Below are positions 51,969 to 60,456 of a stretch of DNA of 64,000 bases, in pieces (position 1 is the stretch's first letter; each line of letters begins with the position of its first letter). The notes beneath the pieces were generated by a model that was given only the letters and a program-made list of their open reading frames with translations, had not been told where the DNA came from and made no database searches. Source of the DNA: Streptomyces sp. NRRL S-455 (lineage in GTDB: Bacteria > Actinomycetota > Actinomycetes > Streptomycetales > Streptomycetaceae); the NCBI RefSeq assembly GCF_000717875.1, contig NZ_JOCT01000018.1:124001-188000 (forward strand), written 5' to 3'. A program made the translations under genes and the position numbers.

Positions 51969-53909
51969 CTAGGACGGCCTCGCCATCGCCTTCACGAAGG
52001 CGCGCTCGACGTCGGCCGCCGACAGCACGCCGTAGATCTCACCGGTCTCCTCCACCACCAGGTACTCGGTGGCGGGGGTGGCGCGCAGGGCGTCCAGCAG
52101 TTCCTCTCCCGAGAGTTCCGCCGAGACGCGCATGCCGTCGGTGAGCTCCTGGGCGAGGCCGCTGACGGCGACCCAGGGGCGGCGGTGTTCGGGTACGCCG
52201 GCGATGGCGGCCTCACGGACGAGGGAGACCGGACTGCCGTTCGCGTCGACGACGACCAGGGCGCGGGCGCCGGCGGAGTTGGCCCGGCGCAGGGCCTCGG
52301 AGAGGGGGGTGTGGGATTCGACCGGGACGGCACGGCGGGTGAGCGCACGGGCGCGCAGTTCGGGGAGGTGCTCGCGCAGCCGGGCCATGCGCAGGCTGTT
52401 GCCGGCGCCGGTCCAGATGATCGCGGCGAGGATGGCGGCGAGCAGTGCGTCCAGGACGGTGTCCATGCCGACGTTGTCAGCGGCGTCGGTGCCGAGTGCG
52501 CCGGACTGGGTCAGCAGGGGCAGGCCGATCAGGACGGAGACGGCGAGGAAGCGGCCGACCCAGGCGGCGACGACGGTGCCGCTCATCGGCTTGCCGGTGA
52601 GCTTCCAGACGACGGCGCGGAGCATACGGCCGCCGTCGAGGGGCAGGCCGGGCAGCAGGTTGAACGCGGCCACGATGAGGTTGGAGATCATCAGGCCGGC
52701 CAGCAGCACAGCCGGGACGGTACCGGGTTCCACGGCTTGCAGGGCGCCGTAGAAGACGCCGGCCAGGACGAGGGAGAGCAGCGGACCGACGAAGGCGAGC
52801 ACGAACTCGCGGCCGGGGGTCTCGGCCTCCTTCTCGATCTCGGAGACGCCGCCGAAGAACTGGAGCTGGATGCGGCGGACCGGGAGCTTGAAGCGGAGGG
52901 CGGCGACCGTGTGGGCCAGCTCGTGGACGAGTACGGAGGCGTAGAAGGCGACCGCGAAGAACAGGGAGACCAGGTAGCGGGCGGCACCGAGCTCGGGCAG
53001 CACTCGTTCCAGCTGTCCGCCGAACACCCAGGTGATCAGCGCCGCGACGAGGAACCAGCTGGGCGCGACGTACACGGGTACCCCGAACGGCCGTCCCATG
53101 AGCAGCCCGCCTCGTGGTTCCGGGGGCCGCTGGGGGGCGGGGCCCTTGCCGTCGGCGGAGTGGGCCAGGGGGCCGTCGGCGGGGGCAGGAGGCTCGGGGC
53201 GGCGGTGGGGACCAGCCGCGTCCTGGGCCGGCGCCGTGGGCCGGCGGTCCGCGTCGGGCTCGCCGGGGGCAGGGGCCGCGTGGGGGCCGCGGGCGTAGGA
53301 GCGGTCGGGGTGCGTGTCGCCCTCGGGTGAACGGGTTCCGTCGCGCTCGCCCTGGGCGGGGGCAGCGCCGGAACCGTCGGCACCTGCGTAACGGGAGGGT
53401 TCCGGACCGGCTTGCGCCGCCGAGCCGCCGGCTGAGTCGGCCGGCCCTCGCGGGGCCTGGCGGTCGTCGGCGGAGTCGGCCGGCCCTCGGGGAGCCTGCG
53501 AACCGTCCGCGGAATCGGCCCGCCCCGGCCGGGTCTGAGAGGCGTCCGCGGAGCTTGCCGGCCGTGGCGGTGGCTGCGGGCCGTCGGTGTCCTGGCCGGT
53601 CGCCGAGTCCGCCGTCGGTCCGGGAGCCTGCCCGGCCGGGCGGTCCCCGGTGGCGGGTGCCCGGTCCGGAGCCGAGCCGGCTGCCCGAGGCGCCCGCGCG
53701 GACGAGTGGCCGCCGGAACCGGTGTGTTCCTCCGGCTGTGGTGTCGCGGAAGCGGCGTCGTCGTCACGCTCGGGGGTGAACCGCCGTCCGTCCGCGGGCC
53801 GTTCGTCGGCGGGAGTCGGGTCGGTGGCCCGGGCCGGAGGTCCCGCGTGGCGTTCGGCCGACTCGTCGTTGCCGGACCGCGGCTGCCCGCGCCCGCCGCT
53901 CTCGTCCAC
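51969..53909 (-). CDS. Site-2-type zinc metalloprotease (M50) with CBS pair and long disordered N-terminus
   Basis: The product is about 646 aa from a GTG at 53907-53909. A start further up (54003-54005) is possible but has no good ribosome-binding site. Residues 1-270 are Pro/Ala/Asp/Ser-rich and disordered, with repeats of SADGSQAPRGPADSA type. The membrane protease follows: HELAH (329-333), GLPLDGGRML with the third ligand Asp, and six or so helices. A CBS pair fills ~520-640 (AVPVESHTPLSEALRRANSAGARALVVVDANG, GEIYGVLSAADVERAFV). This is the Rip/SpoIVFB-like S2P branch with CBS. Its substrate is unknown; anti-sigma factors are common targets. Confidence 0.88.
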   Translation of the reverse strand: MDESGGRGQPRSGNDESAERHAGPPARATDPTPADERPADGRRFTPERDDDAASATPQPEEHTGSGGHSSARAPRAAGSAPDRAPATGDRPAGQAPGPTADSATGQDTDGPQPPPRPASSADASQTRPGRADSADGSQAPRGPADSADDRQAPRGPADSAGGSAAQAGPEPSRYAGADGSGAAPAQGERDGTRSPEGDTHPDRSYARGPHAAPAPGEPDADRRPTAPAQDAAGPHRRPEPPAPADGPLAHSADGKGPAPQRPPEPRGGLLMGRPFGVPVYVAPSWFLVAALITWVFGGQLERVLPELGAARYLVSLFFAVAFYASVLVHELAHTVAALRFKLPVRRIQLQFFGGVSEIEKEAETPGREFVLAFVGPLLSLVLAGVFYGALQAVEPGTVPAVLLAGLMISNLIVAAFNLLPGLPLDGGRMLRAVVWKLTGKPMSGTVVAAWVGRFLAVSVLIGLPLLTQSGALGTDAADNVGMDTVLDALLAAILAAIIWTGAGNSLRMARLREHLPELRARALTRRAVPVESHTPLSEALRRANSAGARALVVVDANGSPVSLVREAAIAGVPEHRRPWVAVSGLAQELTDGMRVSAELSGEELLDALRATPATEYLVVEETGEIYGVLSAADVERAFVKAMARPS

Positions 53910-54095
53910 CGGTGTCCCCTCGTTCGAAGCGTCTCCCGCACCTGCCGGACGGGAGGTTCTCGAGTCGATGGTATGCGTCCGTCGAGCCGCGTTTCTCCCC
54001 GGCACCCCTGTGTTTCCCCCTGTCCCCGTCCGCCTCGCGCCACGGTGGGGCCCGTGGCTGGGTCACTGTCAGTGGCGGGCCGTATGGTCTGAGGC

Positions 54096-55094
54096 ATGGA
54101 GACGAGCACCGAGGGCGCGGCGCAGCCCGACAGCAGCCCGGCCGCGGCTGCCGGTCCGCCGGTCCCGGCCGGGCCCGCGGAGACGACCGCGGACGCGGCA
54201 GTGGACGCGGCCGTGAAGACCGCCATGGAGACCGCGACCGAGACCGTGCCCGCCGCCATACCGCCCGCCTCGCTGTCCCCCTCACGTGCCGGCGACTTCA
54301 TGCAGTGCCCGCTGCTCTACCGCTTCCGGGTCATCGACCGGCTGCCGGAGAAGCCGAGCGAGGCGGCGACGAGGGGCACCCTGGTGCACGCGGTCCTGGA
54401 GCGGCTCTTCGACGCCCCGGCCGCCGAGCGCACGGCGCCTCGGGCGAAGGCGCTGATCCCGGGCCAGTGGGACCGGCTGCGCGAGACGCGACCCGAGGTC
54501 GTGGAGCTGTTCGCCGACGATCCGCAGGGCGAGCGGCTGGCGCGCTGGCTGGGCGAGGCGGAGCAGCTCGTCGAGCGCTGGTTCACGCTGGAGGACCCCA
54601 GCCGGCTGGAGCCGGCCGAGCGGGAGCTGTTCGTCGAGGCGGAGCTGGAGTCCGGGCTGCGGCTGCGCGGGATCATCGACCGGGTCGACGTGGCGCCCAC
54701 GGGCGAGGTCCGGATCGTCGACTACAAGACGGGGAAGGCGCCCAGGCCCGAGTACTCCGAGGGCGCCCTGTTCCAGATGAAGTTCTACGCGCTCGTCGTG
54801 TGGCGGCTGAAGAACGTCGTGCCGCGGCGGCTCCAGCTGGTCTATCTCGGCAGCGGCGAGGTGCTGACGTACGACCCCGTCCTCGCCGATCTGGAGCGGG
54901 TCGAGCGCAAGCTGCTGGCGCTGTGGGAGGCGATCCGGCGGGCGACCGAGACGGGCGACTGGCGGCCGCGGCCGACGAAACTGTGCGGCTGGTGCGACCA
55001 CCAGGCCCACTGCCCCGAGTTCGGCGGCACTCCCCCGCCGTATCCGCTGCCTCTCCCCCAAGGGGACACGGCCGCGGACGGTGAGGGCGCCTGA
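54096..55094 (+). CDS. RecB-family exonuclease (PD-(D/E)XK, Fe-S cluster)
   Basis: The product is 332 aa from ATG 54096. An Ala/Thr/Pro-rich N-terminus (~55 residues) precedes SPSRAGDFMQCPLLYRFRVI (Cys71), GTLVHAVLERL (His98), RGIIDRVD and IVDYKTGKAP (PD-(D/E)XK Asp and Lys), and QMKFYALVVW. Cys297, Cys300 and Cys306 (CGWCDHQAHC) complete a four-Cys 4Fe-4S site like that of AddB/Cas4-type nucleases. It is a stand-alone Cas4/RecB-like protein with no helicase or CRISPR genes nearby. A role in DNA repair is inferred from the family. Confidence 0.9.
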   Translation: METSTEGAAQPDSSPAAAAGPPVPAGPAETTADAAVDAAVKTAMETATETVPAAIPPASLSPSRAGDFMQCPLLYRFRVIDRLPEKPSEAATRGTLVHAVLERLFDAPAAERTAPRAKALIPGQWDRLRETRPEVVELFADDPQGERLARWLGEAEQLVERWFTLEDPSRLEPAERELFVEAELESGLRLRGIIDRVDVAPTGEVRIVDYKTGKAPRPEYSEGALFQMKFYALVVWRLKNVVPRRLQLVYLGSGEVLTYDPVLADLERVERKLLALWEAIRRATETGDWRPRPTKLCGWCDHQAHCPEFGGTPPPYPLPLPQGDTAADGEGA

Positions 55095-55147
55095 GCCGAG
55101 CAGGTCCGCGCAGGGCAGAATGGGCGGGACTAGCGAAGGAGACTCAC

Positions 55148-55819
55148 GTGGCCATCCGCGTCCTACTGGTCGACGACCAGCCGCTGCTCCGTACGGGCTT
55201 CCGGATGATCCTGGAGGCCGAGCAGGACATCGCGGTCGTGGGCGAGGCCGGAGACGGCCTACAGGCGCTCGACAAGGTGCGGGCTCTGCAGCCCGACGTG
55301 GTCCTGATGGACATCCGCATGCCGCGGATGGACGGTGTGGAGGCGACCCGGCAGATCACCGGCCCCGGGCGGGACGGCCCGGCGAAGGTGCTGGTGCTGA
55401 CCACCTTCGACCTGGACGAGTACGTGGTGGAGGCGCTGCGCGCCGGTGCCAGCGGCTTCCTGCTGAAGGACGCGCCGGCCAATGAGCTGGTGCAGGCGAT
55501 CCGGGTCGTGGCCGCGGGCGAGGCGATGCTCGCGCCGAGCATCACGCGCCGCCTGCTCGACAAGTACGCCACGCATCTGCCGTCCGGCGACGAGCCGGTG
55601 CCGGACACGCTGCACACGCTCACCGACCGCGAGGTCGAGGTGCTGAAGCTGGTGGCGCGCGGGCTGTCCAACGCCGAGATCGCCGCCGACCTGTTCGTCA
55701 GCGAGACCACCGTCAAGACGCATGTCGGGCATGTGCTCACCAAGCTGAGCCTGCGCGACCGCGTGCAGGCCGCGGTGTACGCGTACGAGAGCGGGCTGGT
55801 GCGCCCCGGAGCGCAGTAA
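55148..55819 (+). CDS. NarL/LuxR-family response regulator
   Basis: The product is 223 aa from a GTG at 55148 behind GAAGGAGA. The receiver domain has VDDQPLLRTGFRMIL, the phospho-accepting Asp55 in VVLMDIRMPRMDGVEA, VLVLTTFDLDEYV and FLLKDAPANELV. The C-terminal helix-turn-helix (about 155-220) has LTDREVEVLKLVARGLSNAEIAADLFVSETTVKTHVGHVLTKL. No histidine kinase gene is nearby, so it is an orphan here. Its 3' end faces the first solute-binding-protein gene, with a bidirectional hairpin between. Confidence 0.93.
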   Translation: MAIRVLLVDDQPLLRTGFRMILEAEQDIAVVGEAGDGLQALDKVRALQPDVVLMDIRMPRMDGVEATRQITGPGRDGPAKVLVLTTFDLDEYVVEALRAGASGFLLKDAPANELVQAIRVVAAGEAMLAPSITRRLLDKYATHLPSGDEPVPDTLHTLTDREVEVLKLVARGLSNAEIAADLFVSETTVKTHVGHVLTKLSLRDRVQAAVYAYESGLVRPGAQ

Positions 55820-55832
55820 CCCCCGGTGCGAC

Positions 55833-55866
55833 GAGGCCGCCCTCTGCCGGGAGCAGGGGCGGCCTC
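55833..55866. terminator. Bidirectional terminator
   Basis: A perfect 10-bp stem (GAGGCCGCCC with GGGCGGCCTC) enclosing a smaller CTGC/GCAG stem, in the 61-bp gap between the convergent response-regulator and solute-binding genes. Confidence 0.88.
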
Positions 55867-55880
55867 ATTCCGTGTGTGTG

Positions 55881-57464
55881 TCAGGCGTCCTTGCTCAGCT
55901 CCCAGAAGCGGAACACGGTCGACGCGTCGAGGCAGTACTCCAGACCGTAGACGCCGTCGCGGACGACCGCGTACTGCTTGGCCTGCCACACCGGCAGGAC
56001 GGGCAGCTCGTCGGCGACGATGTCCTGGAGCTCACCGAACTCCTTGTCGGTGGAGGCGCGGTTGGTCAGGGCGGCGGTACGAGGGATGAGCGAGCCGGTG
56101 ATGGTGTTGTTCTCGTAGTTGTTGCCCAGCACGTTGTCCTGGCCGAAGAAGGGCGCCGTGAAGTTGTCGGCGTCCGGGTAGTCGGGCACCCAGCCCTTCA
56201 CGTACACGCCGTACTTGCCGGCGGCGATGTCCTTCTCGTACTGGCCGAACGGCACGGACTTGACCTTGGCGTCGAACAGGCCGCTGGCGTTGAGCTGGCC
56301 GGCGATGGCGGTCAACTCCTGGTCGGTGGCCGGGCCGTAGCGGGACGGGGTCGACCAGAGGGTCAGCTTCACCTTGCCGGTGATGCCGTCGGCGCGCAGC
56401 GCGGCCTCGGCCTTGGACTTGGACGGGCGGGCGCCGTAGGTGTCGAAGAAGGCCGTGTTGTGGCCCCCGATGCCGGCCGGGATGATCGAGTACAGCGGGG
56501 TCGCGGTGCCCTGGTAGACGTCCCTGATGAGGGCTTCGCGGTCGAGCAGGTGGGCGATGGCCTTGCGGACGCCGAGCTTTCCGGCGACCGGGTCGTCCAT
56601 GTTGAACACGAGGTGCTGGACCTCGGCGCTGCTTCCCTCGACGACCTCGGTGCCGGTGCCGTCGTCGGCCTTCTCCATGTCGGCGATGTCGCTCGCGGTG
56701 AGGCCGCGGTAGGCGATGTCGATGTCCTCGTTCTGGATGGCCTGCTTCAGGGCGGTCTGGTCACCGTCGAAGAACTTGAGGGTCACGCCGGTGTTCTTCA
56801 CCTTGGCGGTGCCCTTGTAGTTCTCGTTGACGGAGAAGACCGCCTGGTCGCCGTCGAACGAGTCGAGCTTGTAGGGGCCGGAGCCGACGGCCTGCCGGTC
56901 CTTGCGCAGCTTGCCCGCGTCGTACTCGTTGTGGTTGACGATGGAACCGGCGCCGGAGGCGATCTTGCTGGGGAAGGTGGCGTCGGACGTGTTGAGGTGG
57001 AAGACGACCGTCGTCTCGTCCGGCGTCTCGACCTCGTCCAGCGTGGGGAACATGATCGCGGGCCCGTCGGGGTCGTTGATCTTCAGCATCCGGTCGAAGG
57101 AGAACTTGACGTCCTCGGAGGTGAGGGCGTCACCGTTGCTGAACTTGAGGCCGTCCTTCAGCGTGCACCTGTAGACCGAGCTCTGCGTGTCCGTGAAGGC
57201 GCAGCTCTCGGCGGCCTCCGGCTGGGGTTCCGTGGCGCCCTTGGGGAAGCTGAGCAGCGACTGGAAAACGTTGTTGAACAACAGCCAGGAGCCGGGGTCG
57301 TAGCCGGAGGCCGGGTCCGTGGCGAGGACGTCGTCTGACATCCCCACCACCACGTTGGAGCCGTCCCCCGATGAGTCTCCGGTCTCCGAGCCGCAGCCGG
57401 TCAGCAGGCCGGAGGCGAGCCCCGCCACGATGGGCAGGACCGGCCACTGGTTGCGAATGTTCAC
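55881..57464 (-). CDS. Peptide/nickel-type ABC transporter substrate-binding lipoprotein
   Basis: The product is 527 aa from a GTG at 57462-57464. The lipoprotein signal ends GLLTGC with Cys24, then a Gly/Ser/Asp linker. The family 5 solute-binding fold has SCAFTDTQSSVYRCTLKDGLKFSNGDALTSEDVKFSFDRM (signature), YNGTAKVKNTGVTLKFFDGDQTALKQAIQNEDIDIAYRGL and WVPDYPDADNFTAPFFG. It probably binds oligopeptides or similar. No permease or ATPase genes are next to it, but a homologous lipoprotein gene lies 107 bp upstream on the same strand. Confidence 0.9.
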   Translation of the reverse strand: MNIRNQWPVLPIVAGLASGLLTGCGSETGDSSGDGSNVVVGMSDDVLATDPASGYDPGSWLLFNNVFQSLLSFPKGATEPQPEAAESCAFTDTQSSVYRCTLKDGLKFSNGDALTSEDVKFSFDRMLKINDPDGPAIMFPTLDEVETPDETTVVFHLNTSDATFPSKIASGAGSIVNHNEYDAGKLRKDRQAVGSGPYKLDSFDGDQAVFSVNENYKGTAKVKNTGVTLKFFDGDQTALKQAIQNEDIDIAYRGLTASDIADMEKADDGTGTEVVEGSSAEVQHLVFNMDDPVAGKLGVRKAIAHLLDREALIRDVYQGTATPLYSIIPAGIGGHNTAFFDTYGARPSKSKAEAALRADGITGKVKLTLWSTPSRYGPATDQELTAIAGQLNASGLFDAKVKSVPFGQYEKDIAAGKYGVYVKGWVPDYPDADNFTAPFFGQDNVLGNNYENNTITGSLIPRTAALTNRASTDKEFGELQDIVADELPVLPVWQAKQYAVVRDGVYGLEYCLDASTVFRFWELSKDA

Positions 57465-57571
57465 GTGTGTGCCTTGTCGTCGGTTCTCGAGAACACCCGG
57501 AGCATGTCCCTGGCTCCGGGGCACGGTTCCCCGGGGCCACGGTCAGGGGCCCCGGGGTTCCAGCGGGTCCG

Positions 57572-59176
57572 TCAGCCGCTCACGCCCCGGCCGAGCTCCC
57601 AGAGCTGGAGCGTCGACGCGGAGTTGAGCGCGTAGGCGGTACCCGTGATGTCGTCGCGCGCGGCGACGTACTGCTTGCCCTGCCACAGTGGCAGCACCGG
57701 CACGTCGGTGGCGACGATGTCCTGAATATCCGTCAGGCTGCTGGATGCGGACAGCCGGTCCGCCTCACGGCGCGAGTCCGGGATCAGGGTGTCGCGGATC
57801 TGGCTGTTGTCGTACGGCGAGCCGAGGGTGTTGTCCTTGTCCAGGAACGGCGCGAGGAAGTTGTCGGCGTCCGGGAAGTCGGGGAACCAGCCCATGCCGT
57901 AGACGTCGTACTCGCCCTTCTTCTCGGCCGGGCGGAACGTGTCCCAGGGCGTGCCCTTGATGTCGGCGTCGAACAGGCCACTGGAGTTCAGCTGGTCGCG
58001 CAGGATCTCGAACTCCTCCTTGGTGGCCGGGCCGTAGTGGTCGGTCGTGTAGTGCAGCGTCAGCTTCACCGGGGTGGTGATGTTCGCCTGGTTCAGCAGG
58101 GCACGGGCCTTGACGGCGTTCGGCTCGCCGTACTTGTTGAAGAACGAGTTGGAGTGCCCGGTGACGCTGGCCGGGACCAGCGAGTACAGCGGCTCGGCCT
58201 GGGAGCCGTAGACCTTGGAGACCAGTTCGCCGCGGTTGACGACCTGGGCCATCGCCTGGCGCACGGTCTTGGACTTCACCGTCGGGGCGTCGGTGTTGAA
58301 GCCCAGGTAGCGGATCTCCAGGCCGGACATCTCGACGAGGTCGATGCCGGTGTCCGCGTCGCCCGAGAGCTCCCGGATCTGCTTCGGGGACATGGCGCGG
58401 GTCATCAGGTCGATGTCGCCCTTGTCCAGCGCCGCGCCCATGGCGTCGGCGTCCTTGAAGGAGACCATGGAGACCTTGTCGTTGCTCACCTTCAGGCTCC
58501 CCTTGTAACCGGGGTTCCGGGTGAACTCAGCCTTGACCATCTCGCCGTTCTCGACGTCGGCCTTGAGGGTGTACGGGCCGGAGCCCTGGAGGTCGAAGCC
58601 GTCGCGCAGCCTGTCCTTCGGATAGTCGTCGGGGTCGACGATGCCGGCGACGGGCGTCGACAGTTTGTACGGGAAGGTCGCGTCGGCGGTCTTGAGATGG
58701 AAGATGATCTCGCGGTCGCCCTGTGTCTCGACGGTGTCGATGGTGGACAGCAGCGCGAACACTCCGCTGTCGGCCTTGAGGGAGAGGGCGCGGTCGATGG
58801 AGTACTTGACGTCGGCCGCGGTGACGGGGTCGCCGTTCGCGAACTTCAGGCCGTCGCGCAGGGTGCAGGCGTAGCGCTCGTTGCCGGTGTCGGTGAAGCC
58901 GCAGCGCTCGGCGGCCTCGGGCACCGGCTCGCCCTCGCCGCGGGGCTGGATCATCAGGGTCTGCACGGTCTGGCGCAGGATGTTCCAGGTGCCGACGTCG
59001 TAGGCGTACGCCGGGTCGAGGGGCGCGGGCGCGTCCTTCGAGGCGGTGAACCGGTCCGTGGTGCCGACGACGATCGCGCCGTCGTCGCCGCTCCCGCTGC
59101 CCGATCCGCCGCAGGCGGCGAGCACCGGCGCGAGCAGGCCGATCACGGCCGGCAGCACCAAAGTCTTGCGGTTCAT
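57572..59176 (-). CDS. Second peptide-type substrate-binding lipoprotein
   Basis: The product is 534 aa from ATG 59174-59176. The signal ends PVLAAC with Cys22, then GGSGSGSGDDG. The fold parallels the downstream copy: RCGFTDTGNERYACTLRDGLKFANGDPVTAADVKYSIDRAL, GWFPDFPDADNFLAPFLDKDN and VLPLWQGKQYVAARDDITG. The two genes are divergent paralogues from a tandem duplication. As with the neighbour, transporter subunits are not encoded nearby, so both may share a distant permease or act as scavenging receptors. Confidence 0.9.
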   Translation of the reverse strand: MNRKTLVLPAVIGLLAPVLAACGGSGSGSGDDGAIVVGTTDRFTASKDAPAPLDPAYAYDVGTWNILRQTVQTLMIQPRGEGEPVPEAAERCGFTDTGNERYACTLRDGLKFANGDPVTAADVKYSIDRALSLKADSGVFALLSTIDTVETQGDREIIFHLKTADATFPYKLSTPVAGIVDPDDYPKDRLRDGFDLQGSGPYTLKADVENGEMVKAEFTRNPGYKGSLKVSNDKVSMVSFKDADAMGAALDKGDIDLMTRAMSPKQIRELSGDADTGIDLVEMSGLEIRYLGFNTDAPTVKSKTVRQAMAQVVNRGELVSKVYGSQAEPLYSLVPASVTGHSNSFFNKYGEPNAVKARALLNQANITTPVKLTLHYTTDHYGPATKEEFEILRDQLNSSGLFDADIKGTPWDTFRPAEKKGEYDVYGMGWFPDFPDADNFLAPFLDKDNTLGSPYDNSQIRDTLIPDSRREADRLSASSSLTDIQDIVATDVPVLPLWQGKQYVAARDDITGTAYALNSASTLQLWELGRGVSG

Positions 59177-59584
59177 GCTCGAGTTTCTCCAGAGCTGTCG
59201 ACTCCGTGTATCCGGCATGCAGGGGTGGCGCAGCGGATCACGGAGGTGGGGCGATGTTCTCGCAACGAGATTAGTCCGCGCTTGCACGAGGGTTCGCAGC
59301 CACCGGAGTTGAGGGCCCATCACGCTGCGGAACCGGGCGTGGACACACCGAAAGACCGTCAGCGGAAGCTTTGGTACAGCGTTCCACCAATCGGGACACA
59401 AGGGCACGCCGATGACCCCCTGAAGGGGGTACGCAGCACATGGCGGATCCAGTGTCGACCCCGATTCACGTGGGGAACGTCACACACGTAAACGGGTTCG
59501 AAGGTACGGGAATTCAGCCGCCGGAGGGGGGCGAATTCCCCTTCGGAATTACCGCCCTAACTCCACTGCACGCTGGGTGAACAC
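59177..59584. other. Upstream region of the solute-binding genes
   Basis: This 408-bp stretch without a gene holds the promoter region of the lipoprotein genes and, at its far end, the HAD-gene terminator (59521-59546). An 8-bp inverted repeat GGGAATTC/GAATTCCC (59508-59515 and 59533-59540) overlaps that terminator. No promoter could be placed with confidence; the strand just upstream of the lipoprotein ATG is purine-rich (GGAGAAAC). Confidence 0.5.
59521..59546 (-). terminator. Terminator after the HAD phosphatase gene
   Basis: A 9-bp stem with one G-U pair (CCGGAGGGG with CCCCTTCGG) and an 8-nt loop, about 39 bp past the HAD stop. Confidence 0.65.
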
Positions 59585-60286
59585 CTAGCGCATTTCCGTC
59601 ATCAGACCGTGCAGAAAAGTCAGGTCGACCTCTTCCAGGGAGCTGACGACCGTACGGCGGAGGGCCGGGGTGATGGGGGCCACCGAAGGTACGGCCACGA
59701 CGTGGCAGCCCGCCGCCTCGGCCGCGGCGACCCCGGTCGCGGTGTCCTCGATGACGGCGCACCGGGCCGGCTCCGCGCCCAGCCCGACGGCTGCCTTCAG
59801 GTAAGGGTCGGGGTGGGGCTTGGTGCGCGGCACCTCGTCACCGGCAACCGTCAGGCCGAAATGGTGCGCGCCCAGCGAGTCCAGCACCTTGTCGATGATG
59901 CGCCGGTGCGAGGCGGAGACCAGGGCCGTGGGGATCTCGTACTCGTACAGCTCGGCCAGCAGCCGGCCGGCGCCCGGCATCAGCGGCAGCGCGCGGCCGA
60001 TGCGCTCCTCGAAGCCGTCGTTCAGCAGCACCGTGAGTTCGTCGAGCGGGATGTCGGCGCCGGTGGCCTCGATCAGGAAGCCCGCGCTGCGGGTCATGGG
60101 GCCGCCGACCACGACATGGCGCCAGGAGTCGTCGAGTGTGTGGCCGAGGGAGGCGAAGACCTCGACCTCGACGTCCCACCAGAAGCCCTCCGTGTCCACG
60201 AGGGTGCCGTCCATGTCGAGGAGCACGGCCTGCAGGGCCGACCCATCGGCCGTACGGGTACTGAGCGCGGGGACCGTACTGGTCAT
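59585..60286 (-). CDS. HAD-superfamily phosphatase (PgmB/GS1-like)
   Basis: The product is 233 aa from ATG 60284-60286 after AAGGAGGT. Motif I LLDMDGTLVDTEGFWWDVE carries nucleophile Asp24 and the acid-base Asp26, with a helical cap domain following. Motif II is in TALVSASHRRII, motif III Lys in RTKPHPDPYL, and motif IV CAVIEDTATGVAAAEAAG has the metal Asp. It belongs to the beta-phosphoglucomutase-like branch; the phosphate substrate is unknown. It follows metH on the same strand across a strong hairpin. Confidence 0.92.
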   Translation of the reverse strand: MTSTVPALSTRTADGSALQAVLLDMDGTLVDTEGFWWDVEVEVFASLGHTLDDSWRHVVVGGPMTRSAGFLIEATGADIPLDELTVLLNDGFEERIGRALPLMPGAGRLLAELYEYEIPTALVSASHRRIIDKVLDSLGAHHFGLTVAGDEVPRTKPHPDPYLKAAVGLGAEPARCAVIEDTATGVAAAEAAGCHVVAVPSVAPITPALRRTVVSSLEEVDLTFLHGLMTEMR

Positions 60287-60310
60287 CCACCTACCTCCTT
60301 GAGGGACGAT

Positions 60311-60341
60311 CAGGCCGGTTCCCGCACGGGGAACCGGCCTG
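60311..60341 (-). terminator. Terminator after metH
   Basis: A perfect 13-bp stem (CAGGCCGGTTCCC with GGGAACCGGCCTG) and a 5-nt loop, between metH (stop at 60457) and the HAD gene. Confidence 0.88.
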
Positions 60342-60456
60342 CAGTGGACCGACCATTCTACGACGTCTGCGAGCGAAGTGCCTCGTTTAACCGCTGTGCC
60401 CCGGGGCACATCATGCATACGCCCGGGGGCGCTGTGACGTGCACCGGAAAGGCCGC

